From Mesorhabditis belari (Eukaryota; Nematoda; Chromadorea; Rhabditida; Rhabditidae): a stretch of DNA of 64,000 bases. Made by a program: the position numbers and the translations under genes. The stretch's first letter is position 1, and every line of letters starts with the position of its first letter. Location: positions 1 to 64,000 of the forward strand of contig CAUEEP010000367.1 of assembly GCA_958450365.1 (NCBI GenBank). Direction: 5' to 3'. This document shows positions 41,779 to 50,561 of this stretch, in pieces. Below the pieces are notes generated by a model. It saw nothing but the letters and a program-made list of their open reading frames with translations. It did no database searches and had not been told where the DNA came from.

Positions 41779-44293
41779 ATGTTTACCCAATCTGTGACCT
41801 TTTTCGTCTCACTCGTTGCCTTGACATCAGCCGGTCAACAAGCCGTTTCTGTTGAGGGAATGGTAACCTGTAATGGATCACCGTACAAAGATGCCAAGAT
41901 CAAAATCTATGAGTTGGACACGTGTGAGTAGAACTATAATACTGTAGCATTGGGATACTGTAGTATTTTGTACAATAGAAGGACTTGGAAGATATTTAGT
42001 CTCTGGATACTAATGAGTCAAAAAAAGCTTACTTTAAAGGCCCCTTAAGCAAACGCGAAAAATATTCTGCGTTCGGGGGGAATCGAACCCCCGTCGAATG
42101 CTTGGAAGGCATCCATGCTAACCATTACACCACGAACGCATGTTTTGGAGCTGAAATGGGAAGAACAAAAGGATGGATAACCGGTTTCCGTTTCCAGATT
42201 GCCTTAAGCAACCTCAGCCTTCTTGATCCCCTAATTCATCCCTTCCAAACATGCGTTCGTGGTGTAATGGTTAGCATGGATGCCTTCCAAGCATTCGACG
42301 GGGATTCGATTCCCCCCGAACGCAAATTATTTTTGATTCTTCAAAAACAGAACTTTATTGGGATTTTTACTATCAAATCGAACTTAACTTCACTTTTGAA
42401 GTCTTCACAAGCAAAAAAGTCATACTTTGGCAAACAGATTATGTTTTTTTGCTAAAATCTTTCAATAAGCCATCCAGAACCTGTAATTTTGACGGACCGG
42501 TCAATACCAGTTTAGACAATCGTACTCAGTTTTCAGAGGTGTAATAGAAGATTACAGCAAACATAGCCAATATCCATGGCTGAATTCTAAAGTTTTCCCT
42601 TGTTCAGTTCTAAATCCAACAAAATTTGAAAAGCCAAAAAGGTGTTTGTGTGGGGGGCCATCGAACCCCCGTCGAATGCTTGGAAGGCATCCATGCTGAC
42701 CATTACACCACGAACGCATATTTCTCGGTGATGAATTGGGGGATCAAGAAGGATGAGGTTGCTTAAGGCAATCTGGAAAAGGAGCCGGAAACCGGTTATC
42801 CATCCTTTTCTGCCTCTCATTCGACCCCTCCAAACATTACACCACGAACGCATGTTTTGAGGACTGAAATGGGAAGGACAAGAGAATGGAAAAGGAAAAG
42901 AAACAGGTTCCGGAAGGCTGAGGCTGAGGAGCTAAGAAGGCTGAGGTGCTCTGGAAAATCTGGAAACCGGTTATCTATCCTTTTCTGCCTCTTATTTCAC
43001 CCCTCCAAACATGCGTTCGTGGTGTAATGGTCAGCATGGATGCCTTCCAAGCATTCGACGGGGGTTCGATTCCACCCGAACGCAAACAACTTTTGCTTTT
43101 TTGCAAATATCTATTGATTCTTCAGGAACCAAATTGTTTTTGCTTTTAATTGATTCTTTATTCATATTTAGTACATGATGACGAGTTGGCTCGGACTTTT
43201 TCGAATGCCGATGGAAAGTTCCGCTTGGGTGGATCACAGAGTGAGCTCGGCGGAATCTCGACTCAACTGAATATCTATCACAAGTGTGAGATGCCTTTCG
43301 TAAGTTTTTTCGTACCCTTTCCAAAACCGATACGCAAATTCCGTCAAAACGGGCCTTGTTCCTAGTTTTTTTGAGTTCTCCGAGCCACTAAAGCTATATC
43401 ATCAAAAACTAGCGCTCAAGTAAAGCTAGATCAGGTAAAACGAAGCTTTCATTAGTTTCCAGGCTAGATCTAGGCCCAGCAGAAGCCAGGGTTTGACCCA
43501 GGGTTTGACCCAGGTTTAGGCCTGCTTCCAGTAAAGTCAGGCCAAGCCAGGAAATAGATTTCCGAACACCTAATAGTAAGCTTTAAATCGAAATTCAACT
43601 CATAATACTCCATGAATCATCAAGAAGATCAAGATTTAATAAATCATCATTAAATTCAGTACAAGAGAGTTCTCCCAATGTGCTACTACAAAGCGACTTT
43701 CCCAATCCCGACTCGATACGTGAAATCGGGATCCGTTTCTGAGGTGAGACCGAGAAAAAGTGCCATTAAAATGCTCAAAAATCACAGAATTTTCATTTCT
43801 ACAGCTCAATGATCCTTCCAGATTGCTAGCTCGGGTTAAAGACTAAGCCATGCTTATCTTAGTTCAGCTATCTGGTTGATCCTACCAAGTGGTCACCTCA
43901 GGCTGAAAGACTAAGCCATGCTTATCTTAGTTTGGACTTAGAAAAATTTCCGAGTCGATGCGCTGTTCCCAATGTTGTGGAGAGGGATGGTTGGTTGCTT
44001 TAATTGTGAGATGCGGGAACGCGTAGCACAGGAATGTGAGCTACTGCTTTAGCTGTTAAAAGGCTTCAGCGACGTAGCGACTACTCTCAGCCTGTTCATT
44101 CAGGCTCTTCATTTGACTATAAAACTATAGTTTAACCAAAAAGAATATTCAATTGACACTACCTTTTTACAAAATGACCACATTTCAATTGTTTCTACGA
44201 TCAGTTTATCCACCATTTCAGCCCTACAACGTGCAAACGATCGAGCTCTCGCTGCACGCGAAAGGATACGATTGCATCAATCGCAGGAGATAA
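41779..44293 (+). CDS. Transthyretin-like family secreted protein (four exons)
   Basis: A 142-residue TTL (ttr-type) protein, a nematode-specific family of small secreted beta-sandwich proteins. Exons are 41779-41923, 43172-43299, 43660-43743 and 44222-44293 (TAA), with phases 1, 0 and 0. The ATG directly follows a TTTCCAG acceptor, consistent with SL trans-splicing. A signal peptide (MFTQSVTFFVSLVALTSAG) leads into VEGMVTCNGSPYKDAKIKIYE, then DDELARTFSNADGKFRL, then LNIYHKCEMPF. This order is characteristic of TTL domains, and three Cys are visible (VTC, HKC, PMC) plus a late one (YDC). An AATAAA lies about 50 bp after the stop. Intron 1 (1.25 kb) holds four tRNA-Gly genes or pseudogenes and a tRNA fragment. 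Intron 3 holds an 18S-like fragment. Confidence 0.93.
42068..42139 (-). tRNA. tRNA-Gly-TCC: tRNA-Gly(UCC), left member of divergent pair 2
   Basis: 72 nt and fully paired. It lies in intron 1 of the TTL gene on the opposite strand. Identical to the copy at 45048. Confidence 0.95.
42253..42324 (+). tRNA. tRNA-Gly-TCC: tRNA-Gly(UCC), right member of divergent pair 2
   Basis: 72 nt, starting 113 bp from its divergent partner and in the TTL gene's own direction within intron 1. The T-arm reads GGGGATTCGATTCCCCC: one stem base is changed (G to A), giving a T-stem mismatch. Confidence 0.88.
42646..42717 (-). pseudogene. tRNA-Gly pseudogene (3' acceptor lost)
   Basis: The 5' half and anticodon arm match the other copies. 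The 3' acceptor and T-arm side read TGTGTGGGGGGCCATCG instead of GCGTTCGGGGGGAATCG, so the acceptor stem cannot form. It is the left member of a third divergent unit. Confidence 0.88.
42835..42851 (-). pseudogene. 17-nt tRNA-Gly 5' fragment
   Basis: CATTACACCACGAACGC is the complement of the first 17 nt of the tRNA-Gly. It sits between the pseudogene at 42646 and the copy at 43013. The spacer phrases around it are also duplicated, so it is likely a recombination scar. Confidence 0.8.
43013..43084 (+). tRNA. tRNA-Gly-TCC: tRNA-Gly(UCC), right member of divergent unit 3
   Basis: 72 nt with intact acceptor and anticodon TCC. The T-stem has one mismatch (GGGGG against CCACC). It lies 88 bp before exon 2 of the TTL gene. 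Confidence 0.85.
43832..43937 (+). pseudogene. Fragment similar to the 5' end of 18S rRNA
   Basis: TATCTGGTTGATCCTACCAA resembles the conserved 18S start, and AAAGACTAAGCCATGCTTAT follows at nearly the expected distance (18S: AAGATTAAGCCATGC). The second block also occurs once upstream (43840-43865), so the fragment is partly duplicated. Later 18S sequence is not recognisable. Most likely an rRNA-derived pseudogene fragment in intron 3 of the TTL gene. Confidence 0.5.
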
Positions 44294-44837
44294 ACTTTTA
44301 AGAAAACTTTTCAGAAATCTCATTTTGTAAACTTAAACTTAAATAAACTTTTGCATCTGGTTGCTTGATCTTTTCCTCGAATTTTACTGAAATTCTCCTT
44401 ATTCAATCACATGTATGACTTTCAAAAAAAGCAGGTGAAATCACCGAAAATTGCACAAATTGAGGTATTTTTCTTAAAGATTTACTTGCATACTTGATTT
44501 TTTTTTATAGAATAAAAGACATAGTGAGATTTAAATTCTCTGTGATGCGTGTGTTTACGAGTTTACCAGCTGAATTCCTTTTCCTCATTGCTAATTGAGG
44601 CTTGCTGAGTGCAGCGAAAGATTTGGGTTTTAAAGATTTGAGCTTAAAGTACGCGTCATGAGCCCATTCATTGATCTTTTCCTCGAATTTAGCTGAAATT
44701 CTCTCCATTTAATCACATGTATGACCTTCAAAAAAAGCAGGTGAAATCGCACAAATTGAGGTATTTTTCTGAAAATTGAACAAATTGAGGTATTTTTCTT
44801 AAACATTTACTTGCATATTGCTTTTCCTTTTTAAACA
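44294..44837. other. Intergenic, TTL gene to first sre gene
   Basis: Contains a dispersed repeat (44518-44665, TGAGATTTAAATTCTCTGTG ... TTGAGCTTAAAGTACGCG) copied at about 49190-49340. The flanking block TTGATCTTTTCCTCGAATTT ... AAAAAAAGCAGGTGAAATC occurs on both sides of it (44367-44438 and 44671-44750), so the repeat may have inserted into a duplicated flank. Confidence 0.65.
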
Positions 44838-47800
44838 ATGTTCTATTACACTTTTGAAAACGGAGTACAATTGTTTATAATGGTATTTGCGGATCCGTCA
44901 AAGTTACAGGTTCTGGAAGGCTTGATAGACAAAAACTTTTGCCCAAAGTATACCTGTTTTGTTTGTGCAGGCTTGAAAAGTGAAATTTAGTTGGATTTGA
45001 TAGTAAAAACCTCAATCCATTTCTGTTTTTAAAAAGAAAAAATATTTTGCGTTCGGGGGGAATCGAACCCCCGTCGAATGCTTGGAAGGCATCCATGCTA
45101 ACCATTACACCACGAACGCATGTTTTGTGGGGACGAATTGGGGATCAAGAGGCTGTCAGCTTGAGGCTGCTTAAGTCTTGAGTTAATCTGGAAACGGAAC
45201 CGGAAACCGGTTATCCATCCTTTTACTCTTTCCATCGCACCTCTAAAGACATGCGTTCGTGGTGTAATGGTTAGTATGGATGCCTTCCAAGCATTCGACG
45301 GGGGTTCGATTCGCCCAAAACGCATATAATTTTTGTTTTTTCGGTTTTTTTGAATTCTAGAAGTTCTAGCTTCAATAAACCAGAATAGATCCAGTATCAG
45401 ACTGAATGAATAGCACTTAATTTGTAGATACAGTAATCCGGCTTACTGTAAATTCAGATTCCAACAATGGAAAGCTTTAGAATTCAGCCTTTAGAACAGT
45501 TTTCCTAATAGTAGTCTGGTATTTTCGATTAGTTGTAGAAACTCCACTGAACGCACCGCAACCAACTAAAGAGGCTGGGCGAGAGTAAGGACTCTTGTTC
45601 CATTACAGTATCCAGAGTAAAATATTCTTCAGGTCCAGGGTCAGACCACAGTAAGACCTGATCTGGACCTGGCTAGAAACAGTTAAGTACCGTATTTAAA
45701 CGCTCTACCAATGAGCTAAACCGTGCTGTATTTGTATACTGTATTTTGTAACTCTTATCAAGCTATCCATTCCAGGCAAACACTCTCTACAACTCGATCT
45801 TCACCATCATTCTCATCTCGGAGATAGCCTTGCTAACAATCACCACCCTTTTCTATCTTCTCTTCATCAAAATCCTCATCCATTCCGCACAATTCCATCA
45901 TAATTTGATGCGAATCTTTATCTTTTATGCTCTAATGATGGCAATTCATGGCCCAACTCGTGTAACATTGATGCTCTTCGAAGTGGATTTTCTGAAAATG
46001 AAAGAATCTCAGCTGATCGATATGATTTTGGTGTCGTTTAATGAAATTCGGGTTTTCTGCGCGTGCACAGCTGGCTTCATTGTACAAGCGATTATTTGTG
46101 AAAGGTGGGAGTAAAGATACAATATATTACAGACCGATCGACCAACTCTGCGCCCTGGACGTCATTGCCTGGACGTCAATAAGCCAGAATAGCTTCAGTA
46201 TCAGACTGAATGAATAGCACTTGATTTGTAGAGACAGTAAACCTGTAATGCAGTAATCCGGCTTACTGTAGACTATATAGATTCAGTGTCTCACTTGTAG
46301 CTAGCTAAGCTGGCTAAGCCTGTAATACAGTAATCCGACTTACTGTAGGCTTTATAGGTTCAGTGTATCACTTCTATCTGGCCAAGCTGGCTAAGCCTGT
46401 AATACAGTAATCCGGCCTACTGTAGGATATATAGGTTCAGTGTATCACTGGTAGCTGGCCAAGCTGACCAAGCTGGCCAAGCACATTTCTCAACTACAAT
46501 AAGCCAAATCAGCTTTAAGTACAACTCGAAATTCACTTGTCGTAAGCTCATTTGTCATTGAAGAACCGTTTGGTTACAGAATATTTGCCACTTACTATAT
46601 TTGGCATTACGAGGAAACTGAAAGAGCTCATGTCTCGAAGATCATTCTTGGTGGATGGATCGGAATGGTGATTTCCACGGGAATTGTTGCAACGCTCTGT
46701 GAGTTTCTGGCTTTTTTGGCGATTTCTTTTTAACCTAAAACGTTTTCCCCGAAAAATTTTCTTAAACATTTTCTAAATCTATCGTATTTCAGGGTTTCCG
46801 GTGAATCCAGTCAGCTTCAGCATCTCCGCCCTCTGCATATACAGCCTCTTTGCCGGGTGTTTATTCGTGGTTTGCGATTTAAAAGCTGACTATAATTTTT
46901 ATTGCCTAGGTCTATTGGCGTCTCTGGGTTTACAATCACGATGTCCTTCATGTACTTTCAAAAATGCATTTCGGTGAAGGACAATACTCACTTGGAGTTC
47001 GATTTCAAGTCGAGGAGAACATTCGAGCGATAAATGTAAGAGAAAAGAAAGAGATTTCTAAGAAAAGAAAGAGATTTCTAAGAAAAGAAAGTATTTCTAA
47101 AGTAGATTTGTTTTAACAATGTTTCTAGAACTAGGACTTCTAGAGCTAGAACCTCTAGAACTGGAACTTCTAGAGCTAGAACTTCTAGGGCTAGAACCTC
47201 TAGAACTAGAACTTCTGGAACTAGAACTTCTAAAACTGAAACTTCTAGAGCTAGGAACTTCTATAGCTAGGACTTCTAGAGATAGAACTTCTAGAGCCAG
47301 AGCTTCTAGAGCTAGAACTAGAACTTCTGGAACTAGAACTTCTAGAACTGGAACTTCTAGAGCTAGAACTTCTAGAGCTAGAACTAGAACTTCTAGAGCT
47401 AGAACTAGAACTTCTAGAGCTAGAACTAGAACTTCTAGAGCTAGAACTAGAACTTCTAGAAAAGTATTGTTAAGTTGTCCAAGGTCTTTGTACCAAAAAA
47501 AAAGTTGTACCACTTGTACCAAAGTTCAATAATGGAGCTAAAACGCGGAAGGATTTGAGCAAAATCGAAAAAGATTTCTGAAACAGGATAAAAGCAACGG
47601 TTTAACTGATTTCACTTTTATTTAACAATGATTTAACAGTGAGGATTTTAAAAGAAACAAACACTGAAACAAACACTTACCTGGCAAAAATCATAAATAA
47701 GCAGGGTTTTGTGTGATTTTGTGTGAGATTTTTCCCGTAAACGCTCACTGGAGGCTGAAAGACATCCTTCTGATAAATTTGGTGCAAAAATTTCCCCAAT

Positions 47801-50356
47801 CGGCTTTCAGCGTCAGTTCAAAAACCCCGAAACTAGGTCGCGCGCCAAGCTAAGTGCGACTCTCAACTTTGAGAGTTTGTTTAGAAAATTTATGAGCACC
47901 TATCGGTTAGATAATGGGCACCGCTACAGGAGGCCCACTCAACATTTACCTATAAATATTTTATGAGAATCGTTGATCTTTTGACTGAGCTACACCCTCT
48001 AGAGTGAGTATGAGTGATCATGACGAAATTATGAAGATATGAATGACTTGTTTTGATTGTACTTGGTGTATCACTATAGATCTGTACCAATAAGCCAAGC
48101 CAAGCCAAGCCGATCAATCCAATTCAGCCAGTCGTACTACCGTATTGCTAAGTACTGGCAACTTGTAGACCTTGTGCTGGTACCAGTTCCGATCCTGGTA
48201 CCGGACGATAGGTCAGTGATCTTTGATCAAACTCACATTGAATCCAAACGCTAGTTCTATTCCAGTTTTTAAAAAAAATAGCTATTGTTTTTGCGCACCT
48301 TTTAAGACCAATCCCATTCGAATTGGTCAACTAGAGAAAAAGATGCGGTGTCTAGAAGTAGGTCACTCACAGTAAGTACTGTGACACTCACAGTACTTAC
48401 TGTGAGTTACTGTGACTTTGGGAGGTCATAACTTTTTTTCTAATTGGCCATTTCGAGTGGGATTGGTTTCAAAAGATGCGCAAAGACATCAGCTATTTTT
48501 TAAATAAAACTGGCAATAAAATTAGTACGAAAGTAGCCCGATTGGACGTCGGAAAGAAGTCGAAAGATGGATTTCGGGGAATAGTCACCTTTTCTTAGTA
48601 AAACGAATAGAATAGAATGTAAAATGTCAAACCTGGCGCACTGTTACAGCACTGGTACTGGTAATACCAAGTTTATCAACAAAACAAAACAATTTAAGTG
48701 ATCTCCAAATTCTAAGATCAATCTTTGTTACTTGAAATCAATAGATTTAAAAAAAAAAATTTCTTTTCCAGCTTCTTCGTTGTTTTATCATTTTCAATAT
48801 GGTCTTCATTGGTTTCAATTGTTTTTTTACGATCGTCGCTCTCGAGATTTTGGATCCCGAGCAACCTATTGCTCAATTAGCCTTGGCTCTTCTCGATCTT
48901 GTCATCGCTGTGTAAGTAATCTTCATTTTCCTCATTTTCCTCATTTCCAACTTTTGTGGGATCTTTTCAATGTTATTCGTTAGTTTTTAAAGGCTGCGGT
49001 GATGAATTTATTGAAAAAGATCAGCTAAAAAACTCGATAACTCTTTTCAAATCGATTCAAGAAACAAAAATCGACTTTAAATATTATAAAAGAAATTATT
49101 AATTAGATAAAATGAAAGAATTTATAAAAATTTAAACAAGAAATGATTTATTTTTGTAATAAAATCCACTATATAAAAGATTTTATAATAAAATGAGATT
49201 TAAATTCTCTGTGATGCTTTGTGTTTACGAGTTTACCAGCTGAATTCCTTTTCCTAATTGCTAATTTAGGCTTGCTGAGTGCAGCAAAAGGTTTGGGTTT
49301 TAAAGATTTGAGCTTAAAGTACGCGTTATGGGCCCTTCATGAGCCCATTGGCTCTTGGTGATTTCGAAACTGTAAACGCACACTTTCTAGTGCAATGCTT
49401 TGCTTTTCTTTTAACGAGAAAAACTGGAGAATAAAGTGAGCCAGAAGGGATGTGTTTACGAATTTGAGCTCAAAGTACCAAGGGAAAACATCGGATTTGA
49501 ATCCTCACTAGTACAAGTCCAAAATCAATTTCCTAAAAATCTAAGCAATCCAAATTTTTACATGATATCCAACTAAGAAAAATCGAAAGTTTGATTAAAA
49601 TTTGTCTACTCAAAAAAAAAGTTAATTGAGTGAACACGTTTTCAGGCTATTTTTTCGAAAACCTCAACATTTCAACTTGAATTTCTTTTGATAAAAGCAA
49701 TAAAATCCAAAAAGAAAAACATTTTACTTGAAATTTTGAACTTAAACATAACTAGAAACAAGATAAAAAGAAAACAAGAACAACAAAAATGTCGAATAAC
49801 AAACTAAGACATCAATTTCCAGTTTCACATCAATTTTGACCCATTTCAAGCATTCATTTTATCTTTTTCAATTTCAATTTCAATTCTAACTTTGCAATGA
49901 ATTGCTAAAGCAATTCTTTTTTTTGTTAAATAGACGTAAACCTAGAAGAAATAGCTTGGAAATGTGTTCACTTTATTAACTTTTTTTTGAGTAGACAGAT
50001 TTTAATCAAACTTTGGCTTTTTCTTAGTTGGATATCATGTAAATTATTGTATTGATCACATTTTTCGAAAATCGATTTTAACGTTACTCGTGAATGCGTG
50101 AATGGTGAACACGGGCAGAATCAGTACAAAAAGTCTAAAATTTGGGACAGAATTTCAATCTTTCAAGTTTAGCCCACCATTTGCCCTTCTCTTCATCAGT
50201 TTACATCAAATAAACGATTGGGGAAAGCATTTTCTTGATGATTTCTTCAAAATATTTGGACGAACTCCTCAACAATCATCCAAAAATTCAATCACTCCAA
50301 TAAATCCTCTTCAAGAAACGGAAATCTATTTCACTTATTATAAAGAAAATTGGTAA
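44838..50356 (+). CDS. Sre-family chemoreceptor (seven exons), gene 1 of cluster
   Basis: A predicted seven-transmembrane chemosensory GPCR of 348 residues. Exons: 44838-44909, 45776-46104, 46580-46698, 46793-46869, 46910-47035, 48772-48911 and 50173-50356 (TAA), all GT/AG with phases identical to the two following genes. Exon 1 is MFYYTFENG. The hallmark after TM3 is IICERIFATYYIWHYE (about residues 131-145), matching the ER.xATY-x-x-DYE pattern of Sre proteins. The intracellular YSLGVRFQVEENIRAI (about 225-240) matches the Sre LS.RYQ..EN pattern. The C-terminus ends PLQETEIYFTYYKENW. Intron 1 carries a divergent tRNA-Gly pair. Other introns carry a 46-kb direct repeat array, a 47-kb tandem repeat and two foldback/MITE elements. 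The 41-nt intron 4 is unusually short. Confidence 0.92.
45048..45119 (-). tRNA. tRNA-Gly-TCC: tRNA-Gly(UCC), left member of divergent pair 4
   Basis: 72 nt with all stems paired. It lies in intron 1 of sre gene 1 on the opposite strand. Identical to 42068-42139. Confidence 0.95.
45253..45324 (+). pseudogene. tRNA-Gly(UCC), right member of pair 4, probably defective
   Basis: Same head-to-head layout, 133 bp from its partner. The 3' acceptor is AAAACGC (two mismatches next to the T-arm), the T-stem is GGGGG/CGCCC (one mismatch) and the D-arm has GTTAGTATGG. The anticodon TCC remains. Probably a pseudogene. Confidence 0.75.
46180..46480. repeat. ~85-bp tandem repeat, about three copies
   Basis: The unit contains CTGTAATACAGTAATCCGGC, TTACTGTAGGCTATATAGGTT and TCAGTGTATCACTTGTAGCTGG. 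It lies in intron 2 of sre gene 1. Related AGTAATCCGGCTTACTGTA is also at 45430. Confidence 0.8.
47115..47465. repeat. 6/12/18-bp tandem repeat (GAACTTCTAGAGCTA)
   Basis: Degenerate array of (AGAACTAGAACTTCTAGAGCT)-type units in intron 5 of sre gene 1. Open frames on both strands (Arg-Ala-Arg-Thr; Leu-Glu-Val-Leu) are repeat products. Confidence 0.92.
48252..48512. repeat. Foldback element with perfect central hairpin
   Basis: Arms are AAAAATAGCTATTG/TCAGCTATTTTT, GACCAATCCCATTCGAATTGG against its inverse, and a centre GTCACTCACAGTAAGTACTG / CAGTACTTACTGTGAGTTAC. It lies in intron 5 of sre gene 1. Confidence 0.85.
49190..49350. repeat. Dispersed repeat, second copy of 44518-44665
   Basis: Shares TGAGATTTAAATTCTCTGTG, GTTTACGAGTTTACCAGCTG and TTTGAGCTTAAAGTACGCG with the copy before sre gene 1, in the same orientation. 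It lies in intron 6. Confidence 0.88.
49557..50043. mobile_element. ~487-bp MITE with ~80-bp imperfect TIRs
   Basis: The left end TTTACATGATATCCAACTAA and the right inverse TTAGTTGGATATCATGTAAA match. The match continues inward (GATTAAAATTTGTCTACTCA / TGAGTAGACAGATTTTAATC). No ORF is present. It lies in intron 6 of sre gene 1, ending 130 bp before the last exon. Confidence 0.88.
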
Positions 50357-50561
50357 TAAATTGGTAATAAATTGTTCTTAAAGTTCTTAAAGACTTTCTA
50401 TCGATCAAAAAACGATTTCAATGCTTTTTCTCGAACTTTTCATACCGCATAAAGTCCAATTGTACAGGTGAAAGTTGATAAAAAAAAGTTTCATTACATT
50501 TTTTTGTCTAAAAGATTCATGATATTTGACTTTACGAAAAGAAATTCAATATTCTAGATCA

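Noticed and set aside
45681..45722. tRNA-like 5' half (minus strand GGTTTAGCTCATTGGTAGAG)
   Set aside because: A D-arm-like motif is present, but no T-arm/B-box was found at the proper distance and the anticodon stem does not pair; too little to call even a pseudogene with confidence.
47097..47532. Arg/Thr- and Leu/Glu-rich ORFs on both strands
   Set aside because: Generated by the GAACTTCTAGAGCTA repeat within an sre intron.
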